From assembly GCA_045565285.1 (NCBI GenBank), contig JBJLFR010000006.1, positions 1 through 32,073 on the forward strand: a stretch of DNA of 32,073 nt, written 5' to 3'. Positions 7,918-16,320 of this stretch are shown here, one piece after another. The notes under the pieces are model-generated. The model searched no databases. It saw nothing but the letters and a program-made list of their open reading frames with translations, and was not told the origin of the DNA. A program made the position numbers and the translations under genes. How positions within the stretch are numbered: position 1 is the stretch's first letter; every line of letters begins with the position of its first letter. This DNA is from CACIIZ01 sp045565285. GTDB lineage: Bacteria > Pseudomonadota > Alphaproteobacteria > Rhodobacterales > Rhodobacteraceae.

Positions 7918-9264
7918 ATGTTAAAAAAAGTTTTAATAGCTAATAGAGGTGAAATAGCTCTTAGAATTATTAGAGCGTGTAAAGATTTAGATATATCTAC
8001 AGTAGCTATTCATTCAACAGCTGATACAAATTCAATGCATGTAAGAATGGCAGACGAAAGTGTCTGTATTGGTCCACCAAAAGCTGGAGATAGTTATCTA
8101 TCAATTCCTAATATTATTGCAGCTTGTGAAATTACTGGAGCAGATGCTGTTCATCCTGGATATGGATTTCTTTCAGAAAATTCAAAATTCGCTCAAGTTT
8201 TGTCAGATCATAAAATTACATATATTGGTCCATCAGCAAAACATATCAAATTAATGGGAGATAAAATAACTGCAAAGAAAACAATGCAAGAACTAGGAGT
8301 CCCATGTGTACCAGGATCTAATGGAATAATAAAAACTTTTGCAGAAGCTGAATATATTGCTTCAAAAATTGGTTATCCTCTTATTGTAAAAGCGTCTGCA
8401 GGTGGGGGAGGAAGAGGAATGAAACTGGTATTAAATAACTCTAGTTTAGAAGGGGCTTTTAAATCAGCAAAAAAAGAAGCAGAAGCAGCGTTTGGAAATG
8501 ATGATGTATATATAGAAAAATATTTAATAGAACCTAAACATATAGAAATCCAAATCATAGGAGATGGACGAGGAGCCGCAATTCATTTAGCTGAAAGAGA
8601 CTGTTCTATTCAAAGACGGCACCAAAAAATACTTGAAGAAGCACCATCTACTATTTTAAGTGATAGTGAAAGAGAAAAAGTTGGAAAAATTTGTGTCGAT
8701 GCAATTTCTAAACTTAAATATTCTGGAGTAGGTACAGTAGAATTTCTATACTCAAATAACGAATTTTATTTCATTGAAATGAACACAAGAATTCAAGTTG
8801 AACACCCTATTACAGAACAAATATTTGGGTTTGACCTAATAAAAGAACAAATAAAAATTTCATCAAATAATACTCTTTCAATTAAACAAGAGGATTTAAG
8901 TATAAGAGGACATGCTATAGAATGTAGAATTAATGCTGAAAAAATTCCTGAATTTTCAGCTTCTCCCGGAAAAATTAAAACCTACCACGCTCCTGGTGGA
9001 CTAGGTATCAGAGTAGATAGCGCGATATATTCAGGTTATATTGTGCCACCATATTATGATAGTTTAATTTGCAAACTAATAATCCATGGTGACACAAGAC
9101 AAGAAGCGATTAAAAGACTTGAAAGAGCTCTCTCGGAATTAATAATTGATGGTATTTCAACCACAGCAGAAATTTTCGATTTAATCATTAAGAATGAAAA
9201 TTTTTTAGATGGATCTTATAATATTTCTTGGCTTGAAAATCTTTTAGATAAAGAAGGAAAGTGA
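7918..9264 (+). CDS. accC: Biotin carboxylase subunit of acetyl-CoA carboxylase
   Basis: AccC is an ATP-grasp enzyme that carboxylates the biotin on AccB using bicarbonate and ATP. The protein has 448 residues, the normal length. Visible motifs are HPGYGFLSEN (biotin carboxylase N-terminal domain), the Gly-rich ATP loop AGGGGRGMK, IEKYLIEPKHIEIQ, ERDCSIQRRHQK, and the metal and bicarbonate site EMNTRIQVEHPITE. The C-terminal domain starts near RGHAIECRINAE. It follows accB after five bases and overlaps the start of aat by four bases (GTGA), so translation is probably coupled. Confidence 0.97.
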   Translation: MLKKVLIANRGEIALRIIRACKDLDISTVAIHSTADTNSMHVRMADESVCIGPPKAGDSYLSIPNIIAACEITGADAVHPGYGFLSENSKFAQVLSDHKITYIGPSAKHIKLMGDKITAKKTMQELGVPCVPGSNGIIKTFAEAEYIASKIGYPLIVKASAGGGGRGMKLVLNNSSLEGAFKSAKKEAEAAFGNDDVYIEKYLIEPKHIEIQIIGDGRGAAIHLAERDCSIQRRHQKILEEAPSTILSDSEREKVGKICVDAISKLKYSGVGTVEFLYSNNEFYFIEMNTRIQVEHPITEQIFGFDLIKEQIKISSNNTLSIKQEDLSIRGHAIECRINAEKIPEFSASPGKIKTYHAPGGLGIRVDSAIYSGYIVPPYYDSLICKLIIHGDTRQEAIKRLERALSELIIDGISTTAEIFDLIIKNENFLDGSYNISWLENLLDKEGK

Positions 9265-9917
9265 AATATTTATTCAATACAAATTTAGGCTCCAACCTTT
9301 TAAAAGTTATTATAGCCTATTCAAATGGTTATTTTCCGATGGGACAAACCAGAAATAACCCAGAAATACAATGGGTTATACCAAATGAGCGTGGTATCAT
9401 ACCAATAGGAAAATTGTATTGTTCTAAATCTTTAAAGAAAGTTATAAAAAAAAACGATTATAAAATAAGCTTTAATCATAATTTTAAAGAAGTAATATTT
9501 AATTGTGCTAATCGCAAAACAACTTGGATTAACTCTACTATTTATGAATTATTTTTGGAACTACACAAAATAGGATTTGCACACTCAGTTGAAGTAAAAA
9601 AAGATAAAAATCTTGTTGGAGGTTTATACGGACTGAGTTTGGGTAGTATTTTTTTTGCTGAAAGTATGTTTTCAATTGTTCCTAACACCTCAAAATTAGC
9701 GTTAATCGCAATAATGGCAAAGATAAATTATGGTGGATATAAAGTTTTTGACACCCAATTTCCATCAAAACATCTAACCTCATTAGGAGGTTTATCCATT
9801 AGCAAAGATGATTTTAAAAAGCAATTAAATTATACTTTTGATACATCTGCTAAATTTAACCGTTCACCCCAACTTGAAAATTGGGAAGATTTTCTTAAAT
9901 ATGGGACTAGTAATTAA
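9261..9917 (+). CDS. aat: Leucyl/phenylalanyl-tRNA–protein transferase
   Basis: Aat adds Leu or Phe from charged tRNA to proteins with N-terminal Arg or Lys, marking them for ClpAP through ClpS in the bacterial N-end rule pathway. The protein has 218 residues. Family motifs are GYFPM (about 29-33), the Trp-containing segment IQWVIPNERGIIP, TTWI, AHSVEV, GGLYGLSLGSIFFAESMFS in register, and KVFDTQFPSKHL. The start is GTG at 9261, overlapping the accC stop as GTGA, which fits coupling and leaves the conserved N-terminus intact. ClpS and ClpA are not in this window. It converges on mlaD with 16 bp between the stops. Confidence 0.93.
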   Translation: MKYLFNTNLGSNLLKVIIAYSNGYFPMGQTRNNPEIQWVIPNERGIIPIGKLYCSKSLKKVIKKNDYKISFNHNFKEVIFNCANRKTTWINSTIYELFLELHKIGFAHSVEVKKDKNLVGGLYGLSLGSIFFAESMFSIVPNTSKLALIAIMAKINYGGYKVFDTQFPSKHLTSLGGLSISKDDFKKQLNYTFDTSAKFNRSPQLENWEDFLKYGTSN

Positions 9918-9933
9918 AAAATTTAAAATAATC

Positions 9934-10374
9934 TCATTTTTTAAAGAACTTTTGTAGAAGATTATTAATACTCAAAGAACTTTGCGTAAATGAAAAATTT
10001 TCATTTGCTTCCAAAAAAATATCTGATCCTCCTGGTGAAATAGAGACATAGTTACTTCCTAATAATCCTTCTGAAGTAATTATGATTTCAGAATCATTTG
10101 GAATTTGTATTTCACTATTAATACCTAATACCATTTCTGCTATATAGTTAGTGTTATCTAATTTTAATTGTAAAACTTTACCTACATTTACGCCAGCTAA
10201 TTTAATATCACTTCCTACTGAAATACCAGAAACATCATTAAAAGAAGCAATATACTTGGTAGTATCTCCTATACTTGATAATTGATCGGATTTAGAGATA
10301 ATAGATAATATAAACCACCCAGCAACAAGAACTACCACCAATCCAACTACAAACTCAAAGATATGACTTTTCAT
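9934..10374 (-). CDS. mlaD: MlaD-type MCE-domain lipid-transport protein
   Basis: MlaD is the membrane-anchored, substrate-binding component of the Mla phospholipid transporter that maintains outer-membrane lipid asymmetry. The protein has 146 residues: one transmembrane helix (about 7-27, FVVGLVVVLVAGWFILSII), then an MCE domain (about 38-118) with the typical ASFNDVSGISVGSDIKLAGVNVGKV opening in register and EGLLGSNYVSISPGG. The short C-terminal tail ends in Lys. MlaE and MlaF are not adjacent, so other subunits must be encoded elsewhere. It follows the NDUFA12-type gene on the same strand by about 30 bp, a neighbourhood seen in other alphaproteobacteria. The family is clear; assignment to Mla rather than another MCE system rests on length and context. 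Confidence 0.87.
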   Translation of the reverse strand: MKSHIFEFVVGLVVVLVAGWFILSIISKSDQLSSIGDTTKYIASFNDVSGISVGSDIKLAGVNVGKVLQLKLDNTNYIAEMVLGINSEIQIPNDSEIIITSEGLLGSNYVSISPGGSDIFLEANENFSFTQSSLSINNLLQKFFKK

Positions 10375-10406
10375 TTTTATTATTAAATTAAATTAAACAT
10401 TTAAAT

Positions 10407-10772
10407 TTATGGTTTCCATGGTATATAATCATCATATAAAGACTGATTTTTAAAATTATTAGGATGGTAAGGTTTTGATGAATTTGTTTTTTTTAGTTTC
10501 AAATTATCATTTTTTTTAATTTCAATATTCTGGTTTGAATTAGGTATAATATTAGTAGTTTTATGTATCCAGCTGTACCAAACAGGAGAGATGGATGAAG
10601 CATCACAATCTCCTTTATAATTTACCCATCTTTTTTTTCCATCAATTGTTGTGTAGTAACTATTTTCTTGTTCATCTTTACCAACTAAGACCCCAAAAAA
10701 TTTAGTATAGATAATTGTTCCTATAGTTTGACCATTCCACCATATAAATAAATTTGCAATTTTTGAAATCAT
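10407..10772 (-). CDS. NDUFA12-family accessory subunit of NADH:ubiquinone oxidoreductase (complex I)
   Basis: This is the bacterial counterpart of the mitochondrial B17.2/NDUFA12 subunit, a supernumerary complex I protein found in alphaproteobacteria. The protein has 121 residues. Conserved stretches are WWNGQTIGTIIYTKFFGVLVG, DGKKRWVNYKGDCDASSISP and VWYSWIH, and a C-terminal KPYHPNNFKNQSLYDDYIPWKP in register, in which the Pro-Asn and Tyr-x-Pro-Trp elements are family hallmarks. It lies 24 bp downstream of clpX and upstream of mlaD on the same strand. The core nuo operon is not in this window. Confidence 0.9.
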   Translation of the reverse strand: MISKIANLFIWWNGQTIGTIIYTKFFGVLVGKDEQENSYYTTIDGKKRWVNYKGDCDASSISPVWYSWIHKTTNIIPNSNQNIEIKKNDNLKLKKTNSSKPYHPNNFKNQSLYDDYIPWKP

Positions 10773-10796
10773 CTTGAATAAATAAAAAAAAAGAGG

Positions 10797-12056
10797 TTAT
10801 GCAGGCTTTTCTTTAAGATCTTGATAAATCATTAATGGTTCAGCATTACCAGATACAGCTTCTTCATTAACAACAACTTCTGAAACACCAGTCATTCCAG
10901 GTAAATCAAACATAGAATTAAGTAAAATACTTTCCAAAATTGATCTTAATCCCCTTGCCCCAGTTTTTCTCTCAATTGCTTTTTGAGAAATCGTTGAAAG
11001 TGCTTCATTTGTAAACGAAAGGTTTATATTTTCCATCTCAAAAAGTCTTTGATATTGTTTAATAAGGGCATTTTTGGGTTTGGTTAAAATTGAAACTAAA
11101 GATTTAACATCCAAATCTTCTAGGGTTGCTATTACAGGAAGTCTTCCCACAAACTCAGGAATTAATCCAAATTTTAACAAATCTTCAGGTTCGACTTCTT
11201 TAAAAATATCTCCAATATTCCTTTCATCATTTTCTCTTACATCTGCACCAAATCCTAAAGCTGAACCTTTCCCTCTTTTACTTATAACCTTATCTAAACC
11301 TGCAAAAGCTCCTCCACATATAAATAATATATTAGTTGTATCAACTTGCAGAAATTCTTGCTGAGGATGTTTTCTACCTCCCTGTGGCGGCACACTCGCG
11401 ATAGTTCCTTCCATAATTTTAAGCAGGGCTTGTTGAACACCCTCACCAGACACATCTCTGGTAATTGAAGGATTATCAGATTTTCTGCTTATTTTATCTA
11501 CCTCATCAATATAAACTATTCCTCGTTGAGCTCTTTCAACATTATAATCTGCTGATTGTAATAATTTTAAAATAATATTCTCAACATCTTCACCTACATA
11601 ACCTGCTTCTGTTAATGTTGTAGCATCTGCCATAGTAAAAGGAACATCCAATATTCTAGCTAGTGTTTGAGCTAATAAAGTTTTTCCACAACCAGTAGGT
11701 CCAATCAATAAAATATTTGATTTCTGCAACTCCACATCATCAGTTTTAGATGGATTATTTAGCCTTTTATAATGATTATGGACAGCTACTGAAAGAACTT
11801 TTTTTGCAAGTGATTGTCCAATAACATAATCATTTAAAACGTCACAAATTTCACGAGGAGGAGGAACACCTACCTTTGATCTTACTATGTTAGTTTTATT
11901 TTCCTCTTTAATAATATCCATACATAGTTCTACACATTCATCACAAATGAAAACTGTAGGACCAGCGATTAACTTCTTGACTTCGTGTTGGCTTTTTCCA
12001 CAAAAAGAACAGTATAAATCATTTTTCTCAGGTTTATCTGTTTTTTTCATATTCAT
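10797..12056 (-). CDS. clpX: ATP-dependent Clp protease ATP-binding subunit ClpX
   Basis: ClpX is the AAA+ unfoldase that recognises tagged proteins and feeds them into ClpP. The protein has 419 residues. The N-terminal zinc-binding domain has Cys16, Cys19, Cys38 and Cys41 (CSFC and CDEC). Walker A is GPTGCGKT at 119-126 and Walker B is IVYIDEVDK. The pore loop GYVGED is present, as is the sensor region GARGLRSILE near the C-terminus. The ORF begins MNM, so the true start could be the first or third codon. It follows clpP by 93 bp; that gap holds a short tandem repeat and may contain a separate promoter. Confidence 0.97.
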   Translation of the reverse strand: MNMKKTDKPEKNDLYCSFCGKSQHEVKKLIAGPTVFICDECVELCMDIIKEENKTNIVRSKVGVPPPREICDVLNDYVIGQSLAKKVLSVAVHNHYKRLNNPSKTDDVELQKSNILLIGPTGCGKTLLAQTLARILDVPFTMADATTLTEAGYVGEDVENIILKLLQSADYNVERAQRGIVYIDEVDKISRKSDNPSITRDVSGEGVQQALLKIMEGTIASVPPQGGRKHPQQEFLQVDTTNILFICGGAFAGLDKVISKRGKGSALGFGADVRENDERNIGDIFKEVEPEDLLKFGLIPEFVGRLPVIATLEDLDVKSLVSILTKPKNALIKQYQRLFEMENINLSFTNEALSTISQKAIERKTGARGLRSILESILLNSMFDLPGMTGVSEVVVNEEAVSGNAEPLMIYQDLKEKPA

Positions 12057-12119
12057 CTACCACAATTTAAAACTTGGTTATATTGAATCACTAGAATAAA
12101 TAAAACACAAGCTTAAAAT

Positions 12120-12141
12120 TAAAAAATAAAAAATAAAAAAT
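12120..12141. repeat. Three tandem copies of AAAAAAT in the clpP–clpX gap
   Basis: The 7-mer AAAAAAT is repeated exactly three times at 12121-12141. On the transcribed minus strand this gives ATTTTTT repeats just after the clpP stop. It could vary in copy number by slippage, but it may be only low-complexity sequence. Confidence 0.6.
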
Positions 12142-12149
12142 AAGTATAA

Positions 12150-12767
12150 CTAATTTTTATTTTTTTCAGTTAGATCACTATTTTTTCTTGTATCTACTAT
12201 TTTGTCAATAACTCCCCAACTCTGTGCATCATCTGCGGTCATAAAATTATCTCGGTCAAGAGTTGTTTCTACTTTTGATAGTTTTTGCTTACAATGTTTG
12301 ACATAAATAGAATTTAGCCTTTTCTTTAAATTCAAAATCTCTTCTGCATGCAAGGCAATGTCAGAAGCTTGGCCTTGAAACCCACCAGAAGGTTGATGTA
12401 ACATTATCCTACTATTTGGTAAAGAAAATCTCTTTCCTGGATGACCAGCAGCCAACAGCAATGATCCCATTGATGCTGCTTGACCTATACAAAGAGTACT
12501 AATTTCAGGCCTTACATATTGCATCGTATCATAAATTGACAAACCTGAAGTCACAATACCCCCAGGACTATTAATATACATTGAAATTTCTTTTTTTGGA
12601 TTCTCAGCTTCCAAAAACAACAATTGAGCAACTACTAATGTAGATACTGAATCATTTATTGGTCCTGAGATAAAGATAATTCTCTCTTTTAATAAACGAG
12701 AATAGATATCATATGCTCTTTCACCTCTAGCTGATTGCTCGACTACCATAGGTACCAATGTATTCAT
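12150..12767 (-). CDS. clpP: ATP-dependent Clp protease proteolytic subunit ClpP
   Basis: ClpP forms the 14-mer serine-protease chamber that degrades substrates unfolded by ClpX or ClpA. The protein has 205 residues. The catalytic triad is visible: Ser99 (GQAASMGS), His124 (MLHQPSGG) and Asp173 (LDRDNFM). The N-terminal MNTLVPMVVEQ is the usual short leader, and the start is placed by homology. It lies 35 bp downstream of tig and upstream of clpX, the conserved tig–clpP–clpX order. The Asn/Lys-rich tail after residue 193 is not conserved. Confidence 0.97.
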   Translation of the reverse strand: MNTLVPMVVEQSARGERAYDIYSRLLKERIIFISGPINDSVSTLVVAQLLFLEAENPKKEISMYINSPGGIVTSGLSIYDTMQYVRPEISTLCIGQAASMGSLLLAAGHPGKRFSLPNSRIMLHQPSGGFQGQASDIALHAEEILNLKKRLNSIYVKHCKQKLSKVETTLDRDNFMTADDAQSWGVIDKIVDTRKNSDLTEKNKN

Positions 12768-12802
12768 CTAAAAAACCTTTCTAATTTAAATACAACTCAT
12801 AA

Positions 12803-14134
12803 TCATAACATATTATCATCAAATTTTTTCTTGAATTGTTCAAAAGTAATATTTTTTTCTGATTTATTTATAAATTTGACGATATGATCAAATACTTTAT
12901 TTTCAAAAATTGGAGCACTTATTTGTTCTTTTGCACTAGGATTGTTGTCAAGAAATTTTACAAAATCTTGTTCTTTACCTGGATAGTTCATAGCTTCCTT
13001 GTAAACAGCATCTTTATATTCTTTTTCTGAAACTGAAATCTCATTTCTATTTCCTTCTTCTGCAAAAAACAACCCCAATTTAACTCTTCGTTTAGCAAGG
13101 TCTTTTTGCTCTTTTGTAGGTTTCTTCTTATTAATTTCTTTATTATTATTTGAATTAACTTCATTCTTTTGATGAGTTTGCTGAATTATTTGAAGTAATT
13201 CTGAATCAACTAAAGATTGTGGTAAATCGAAATTTACTTTCTTTTCAATTTCATCCATTAATTCTTTTTTCATTAATGATTTTGAAAATGAGATATATTC
13301 ATTAGACAATCGTTCTTTAATATTTGATTTAAGTTCATTTAAATTTTTTGCTGAAAATTTTATGGCTAATTCGTTATCAATTTTTGAGGGAATTGGCTTA
13401 TTTATTTTTTTAATTTCACAATTAAAAATTGCCTCCTTCCCAGATAAATCATTATTTGTATAATTTTCAGGAAAATTAACTTTTACTTTTTTATTTTCAC
13501 TAATTTTACAATCAAGAAGTTGTTCTTCAAAACCTGGTATAAAACTTTTTGAACCTAAAACAAGTGGATAATCAATTGCAGAACCACCATTAAATTCAAT
13601 TTTGTCAATAGTTCCTTTGAAATCAATAATTACTTGATCACCATTTTGTGTTTTTTCATTTTTTTTCTTTGGCTCGTATGTACATGCTGACTTAGCAAGT
13701 TCTTCTAATGCTTTTTTAATAGCATTTTCATCAACTTTAATTACATAATCAATTATAGAAATATCCTTATAACTTAATTTAGGAATATCAGGTAAAATTT
13801 CATAATTAAAGGAAAAAGTAAGATCAGTATCCTTATCTAATTCACCATTTTTTAAATCAATTTTAGGTTGTGAAGCTGGTTTATGAGCTTTTTCATCAAG
13901 ATGTTTTTTAATACTGCTATCAACCAATTCTTGAATTATTTCATTCTTAGTTGATTTACCAAACATTTTTTTCATCATTCCCAAAGGAGTTCTACCTTTT
14001 CTGAATCCCTTCATTTGAAAATTTAAACGTGCATCCTCAAGTTTTTCATCAACTTTTAGATCTAAAAATGATTTTTTTATAGTAAACTCATAAGATCGTA
14101 CTAACTTTTTACTCTCGATCTCTTTAAAGTCCAT
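12803..14134 (-). CDS. tig: Trigger factor
   Basis: Trigger factor is the ribosome-bound chaperone that meets nascent chains at the exit tunnel. The protein has 443 residues. The ribosome-binding signature GFRKGR is at 43-48. The FKBP-like prolyl isomerase domain follows (about 160-245, from NGDQVIIDFKGTID to the segment containing PLVLGSKSFIPGFEEQL). The C-terminal helical arms extend to the end and contain an Asn/Lys-rich insertion near residues 325-345 that slightly lengthens the protein compared with E. coli. It heads the tig–clpP–clpX block and lies 29 bp downstream of tRNA-Leu on the same strand. Confidence 0.95.
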   Translation of the reverse strand: MDFKEIESKKLVRSYEFTIKKSFLDLKVDEKLEDARLNFQMKGFRKGRTPLGMMKKMFGKSTKNEIIQELVDSSIKKHLDEKAHKPASQPKIDLKNGELDKDTDLTFSFNYEILPDIPKLSYKDISIIDYVIKVDENAIKKALEELAKSACTYEPKKKNEKTQNGDQVIIDFKGTIDKIEFNGGSAIDYPLVLGSKSFIPGFEEQLLDCKISENKKVKVNFPENYTNNDLSGKEAIFNCEIKKINKPIPSKIDNELAIKFSAKNLNELKSNIKERLSNEYISFSKSLMKKELMDEIEKKVNFDLPQSLVDSELLQIIQQTHQKNEVNSNNNKEINKKKPTKEQKDLAKRRVKLGLFFAEEGNRNEISVSEKEYKDAVYKEAMNYPGKEQDFVKFLDNNPSAKEQISAPIFENKVFDHIVKFINKSEKNITFEQFKKKFDDNML

Positions 14135-14163
14135 ATGTTCCTCTTTTTATAAATAATTTAAAT

Positions 14164-14248
14164 TGGTGCGGGTGGAGGGACTTGAACCCCCACGCCCAAG
14201 GGCGCCAGAACCTAAATCTGGTGCGTCTACCAATTCCGCCACACCCGC
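14164..14248 (-). tRNA. tRNA-Leu (anticodon UAG)
   Basis: Read on the minus strand, the 7-bp acceptor stem GCGGGTG/CACCCGC closes a cloverleaf of 85 nt including an encoded CCA (14164-14166). The anticodon stem CCAGA/TCTGG holds the loop TTTAGGT, giving anticodon UAG, which reads CUN leucine codons. A long variable arm (CGCCC TT GGGCG) follows, as expected of class II tRNA-Leu, and the T-loop TTCAAGT is canonical. A tRNA-Leu just upstream of tig is a common alphaproteobacterial arrangement. Confidence 0.97.
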
Positions 14249-14292
14249 AAGTTAAATAAATCTAAAGTTTTAATTATAATTATATTTGATGG

Positions 14293-14321
14293 GTAATACT
14301 TATTTAATAAATCAATGTAAA
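14293..14321 (-). promoter_or_regulatory. Candidate promoter of tRNA-Leu (and tig)
   Basis: On the minus strand TTTACA (14316-14321) is followed by 17 bp and TATTAC (14293-14298), about 45 bp before the tRNA 5' end. Spacing is ideal and both boxes are good matches, but no comparison was possible. Confidence 0.4.
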
Positions 14322-14511
14322 GAATAATCTTACAGGAGGTAGTTACTTTTTTAAATTGTAGATAGATATAATAAAACCTAAGCAACGAACAATACTGATT
14401 AAAAATTGTGCAAATTTACAATGTTATTTAAATTTTATTCATTAATTAATAATTTTATTTGCTTTAAATTTAAACACATGGTTTTTGTACTTAAAATCTG
14501 AGGTTTTATAA

Positions 14512-14850
14512 ATGAAAAAAATTGAAGCTATTATTAAGCCTTTTAAGTTAGATGAGGTAAAAGAGACCCTTCAAAATATTGGAATACAAGGTCTTACTGT
14601 TACTGAGATAAAAGGCTTTGGAAGACAAAAAGGTCATACAGAATTATATAGAGGTGCAGAATATATAGTTGATTTTTTGCCAAAAATTAAAATAGAACTG
14701 GTAGTAGATGACAGTATTGTAGATCAAGTTATAGAAGAAATAATTAAATCTTCAAAAACTGGTAAAATTGGAGATGGAAAAATTTTTGTTACAGAAATTT
14801 CACAAGTCATAAGAATTAGAACAGGTGAAGAAGGTTCAGACGCGCTTTAA
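14512..14850 (+). CDS. glnB: Nitrogen regulatory protein P-II
   Basis: PII senses 2-oxoglutarate and ATP/ADP and relays nitrogen status to glutamine synthetase adenylylation, transcription and other targets. The protein has 112 residues, the standard length. The T-loop contains Tyr46 and Tyr51 in HTELYRGAEYIVDFLPK; Tyr51 is the uridylylation site. The B-loop signature TGKIGDGKIFV and the C-terminal VIRIRTGEEGSDAL are conserved. It lies 56 bp upstream of glnA on the same strand, the usual glnBA pair. The 263-bp gap upstream shows no recognisable sigma-54 site. Confidence 0.97.
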   Translation: MKKIEAIIKPFKLDEVKETLQNIGIQGLTVTEIKGFGRQKGHTELYRGAEYIVDFLPKIKIELVVDDSIVDQVIEEIIKSSKTGKIGDGKIFVTEISQVIRIRTGEEGSDAL

Positions 14851-14906
14851 TGAAGAATTAACCTTATATATCAATTTAAAATCAATTTAAAGGAGATCAA
14901 CACAAA

Positions 14907-16316
14907 ATGAGTTCAAGTGCAGAAATTTTAAAAAAAATAAAAGATGAAGAAATTGAATATCTTGATCTTAGGTTTACAGATCCTAGAGGAAAACTACAGC
15001 ACGTTTCAATTCTTGGAGATGGAGTAGATGAAGACCTACTAGATGATGGATGGATGTTTGATGGGTCTTCAATAGCAGGATGGAAATCTATAGATCAGTC
15101 TGATATGAAACTAGTTCCAGATTGTTCTTCCTCTTATGTTGACCCATTTTATGCCGAAAAAACTTTGTGCGTTCACTGTAACGTTGCTGAACCTGATACT
15201 GGAGAACCATATAATAGAGATCCAAGATCAACCGCTATTAAAGCAGAAAATTACCTTAAATCTTCTGGGTTAGGTGATACTTCATATTTTGGACCTGAAG
15301 CTGAATTCTTTTTATTTGATGATGTAAAATTTTCAAATACCATTAACAAAGTTTCATATGAGGTAGATGCAATTGATGCATCTTGGAATACAGATGCTGA
15401 CTTAGAAATGGGAAATATGGGTCATAGGCCAGGCGTTAAAGGTGGTTATTTCCCTGTAAATCCAGTAGATGCAGGTCAAGATATTAGGTCAGAAATGTTA
15501 TCAACTATGAAAAGAATGGGAATGTCTGTTGATAAACATCATCATGAGGTAGCATCAAACCAGCATGAACTAGGTCTTATTTTCGGTTCACTGACCAAAC
15601 AAGCCGACGAGCTTCAAAAATATAAATATGTAATTCATAATGTTGCTCACGCTTACGGAAAGTCAGCTACTTTTATGCCTAAACCAATTGCTGGTGATAA
15701 TGGTACTGGAATGCATGTTAATATTTCAATATGGAAAAATAATAACCCATTATTTGCTGGAAATAAATATGCTGATCTTTCAGATGAAGCACTTTATTTT
15801 ATAGGAGGAATATTAAACCATGCTAAAGCACTAAATGCAATTACCAATCCAGCTACAAATTCATATAAAAGACTAATCCCCGGATTTGAAGCACCTGTAT
15901 TACGAGCATACTCTGCACGTAATAGATCGGGTTGTGTAAGAATTCCTTGGACTGAAAGCCCCAAAGCAAAAAGAGTTGAAGCACGGTTTCCTGATCCAGC
16001 AGCAAATCCTTACCTTGCTTTTTCAGCTCTTTTAATGGCTGGACTAGATGGAATTCAAAAAAAGATGGATCCAGGTGAACCTTCTGACAAAGACCTTTAC
16101 GACCTACCTGCAGAAGAATTAAAATCAATCCCAACAGTTTGCGGGAGTTTAAGAGAGGCTATAGAATCTTTAGAACTAGATCATGATTTTATGCTAGCAG
16201 GCGATGTATTTACAAAAGATCAAATAGAAGGTTACATAGCTTTAAAAAGAGAAGAAATTCAAGAATTTGAACACACCCCCCACCCTATAGAGTATAAATT
16301 ATATTATTCATGTTAA
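14907..16316 (+). CDS. glnA: Glutamine synthetase type I
   Basis: GlnA condenses glutamate and ammonia with ATP to make glutamine, the main ammonium assimilation step. The protein has 469 residues, typical of dodecameric GSI-beta. Conserved elements are the N-terminal DGSSIAGW loop, GPEAEFF (metal ligands), KHHHEVASNQHEL, GTGMHVNIS, NRSGCVRIPW and EARFPDPAANPYLA in register. The adenylylation Tyr is residue 398 in DLYDLPAEE, so GlnE control is likely. AAGGAG at 14890-14895 gives a strong ribosome-binding site; an 11-base direct repeat (ATCAATTTAAA) sits just before it. It converges on the DUF3445 gene with a four-base gap. Confidence 0.98.
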   Translation: MSSSAEILKKIKDEEIEYLDLRFTDPRGKLQHVSILGDGVDEDLLDDGWMFDGSSIAGWKSIDQSDMKLVPDCSSSYVDPFYAEKTLCVHCNVAEPDTGEPYNRDPRSTAIKAENYLKSSGLGDTSYFGPEAEFFLFDDVKFSNTINKVSYEVDAIDASWNTDADLEMGNMGHRPGVKGGYFPVNPVDAGQDIRSEMLSTMKRMGMSVDKHHHEVASNQHELGLIFGSLTKQADELQKYKYVIHNVAHAYGKSATFMPKPIAGDNGTGMHVNISIWKNNNPLFAGNKYADLSDEALYFIGGILNHAKALNAITNPATNSYKRLIPGFEAPVLRAYSARNRSGCVRIPWTESPKAKRVEARFPDPAANPYLAFSALLMAGLDGIQKKMDPGEPSDKDLYDLPAEELKSIPTVCGSLREAIESLELDHDFMLAGDVFTKDQIEGYIALKREEIQEFEHTPHPIEYKLYYSC

Positions 16317-16320
16317 AATT

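Noticed and set aside
14440..14511. Sigma-54 (NtrC-type) promoter upstream of glnB
   Set aside because: A GG at 14480-14481 is not followed by GC at the required spacing; no other GG-N10-GC arrangement was seen near the start.
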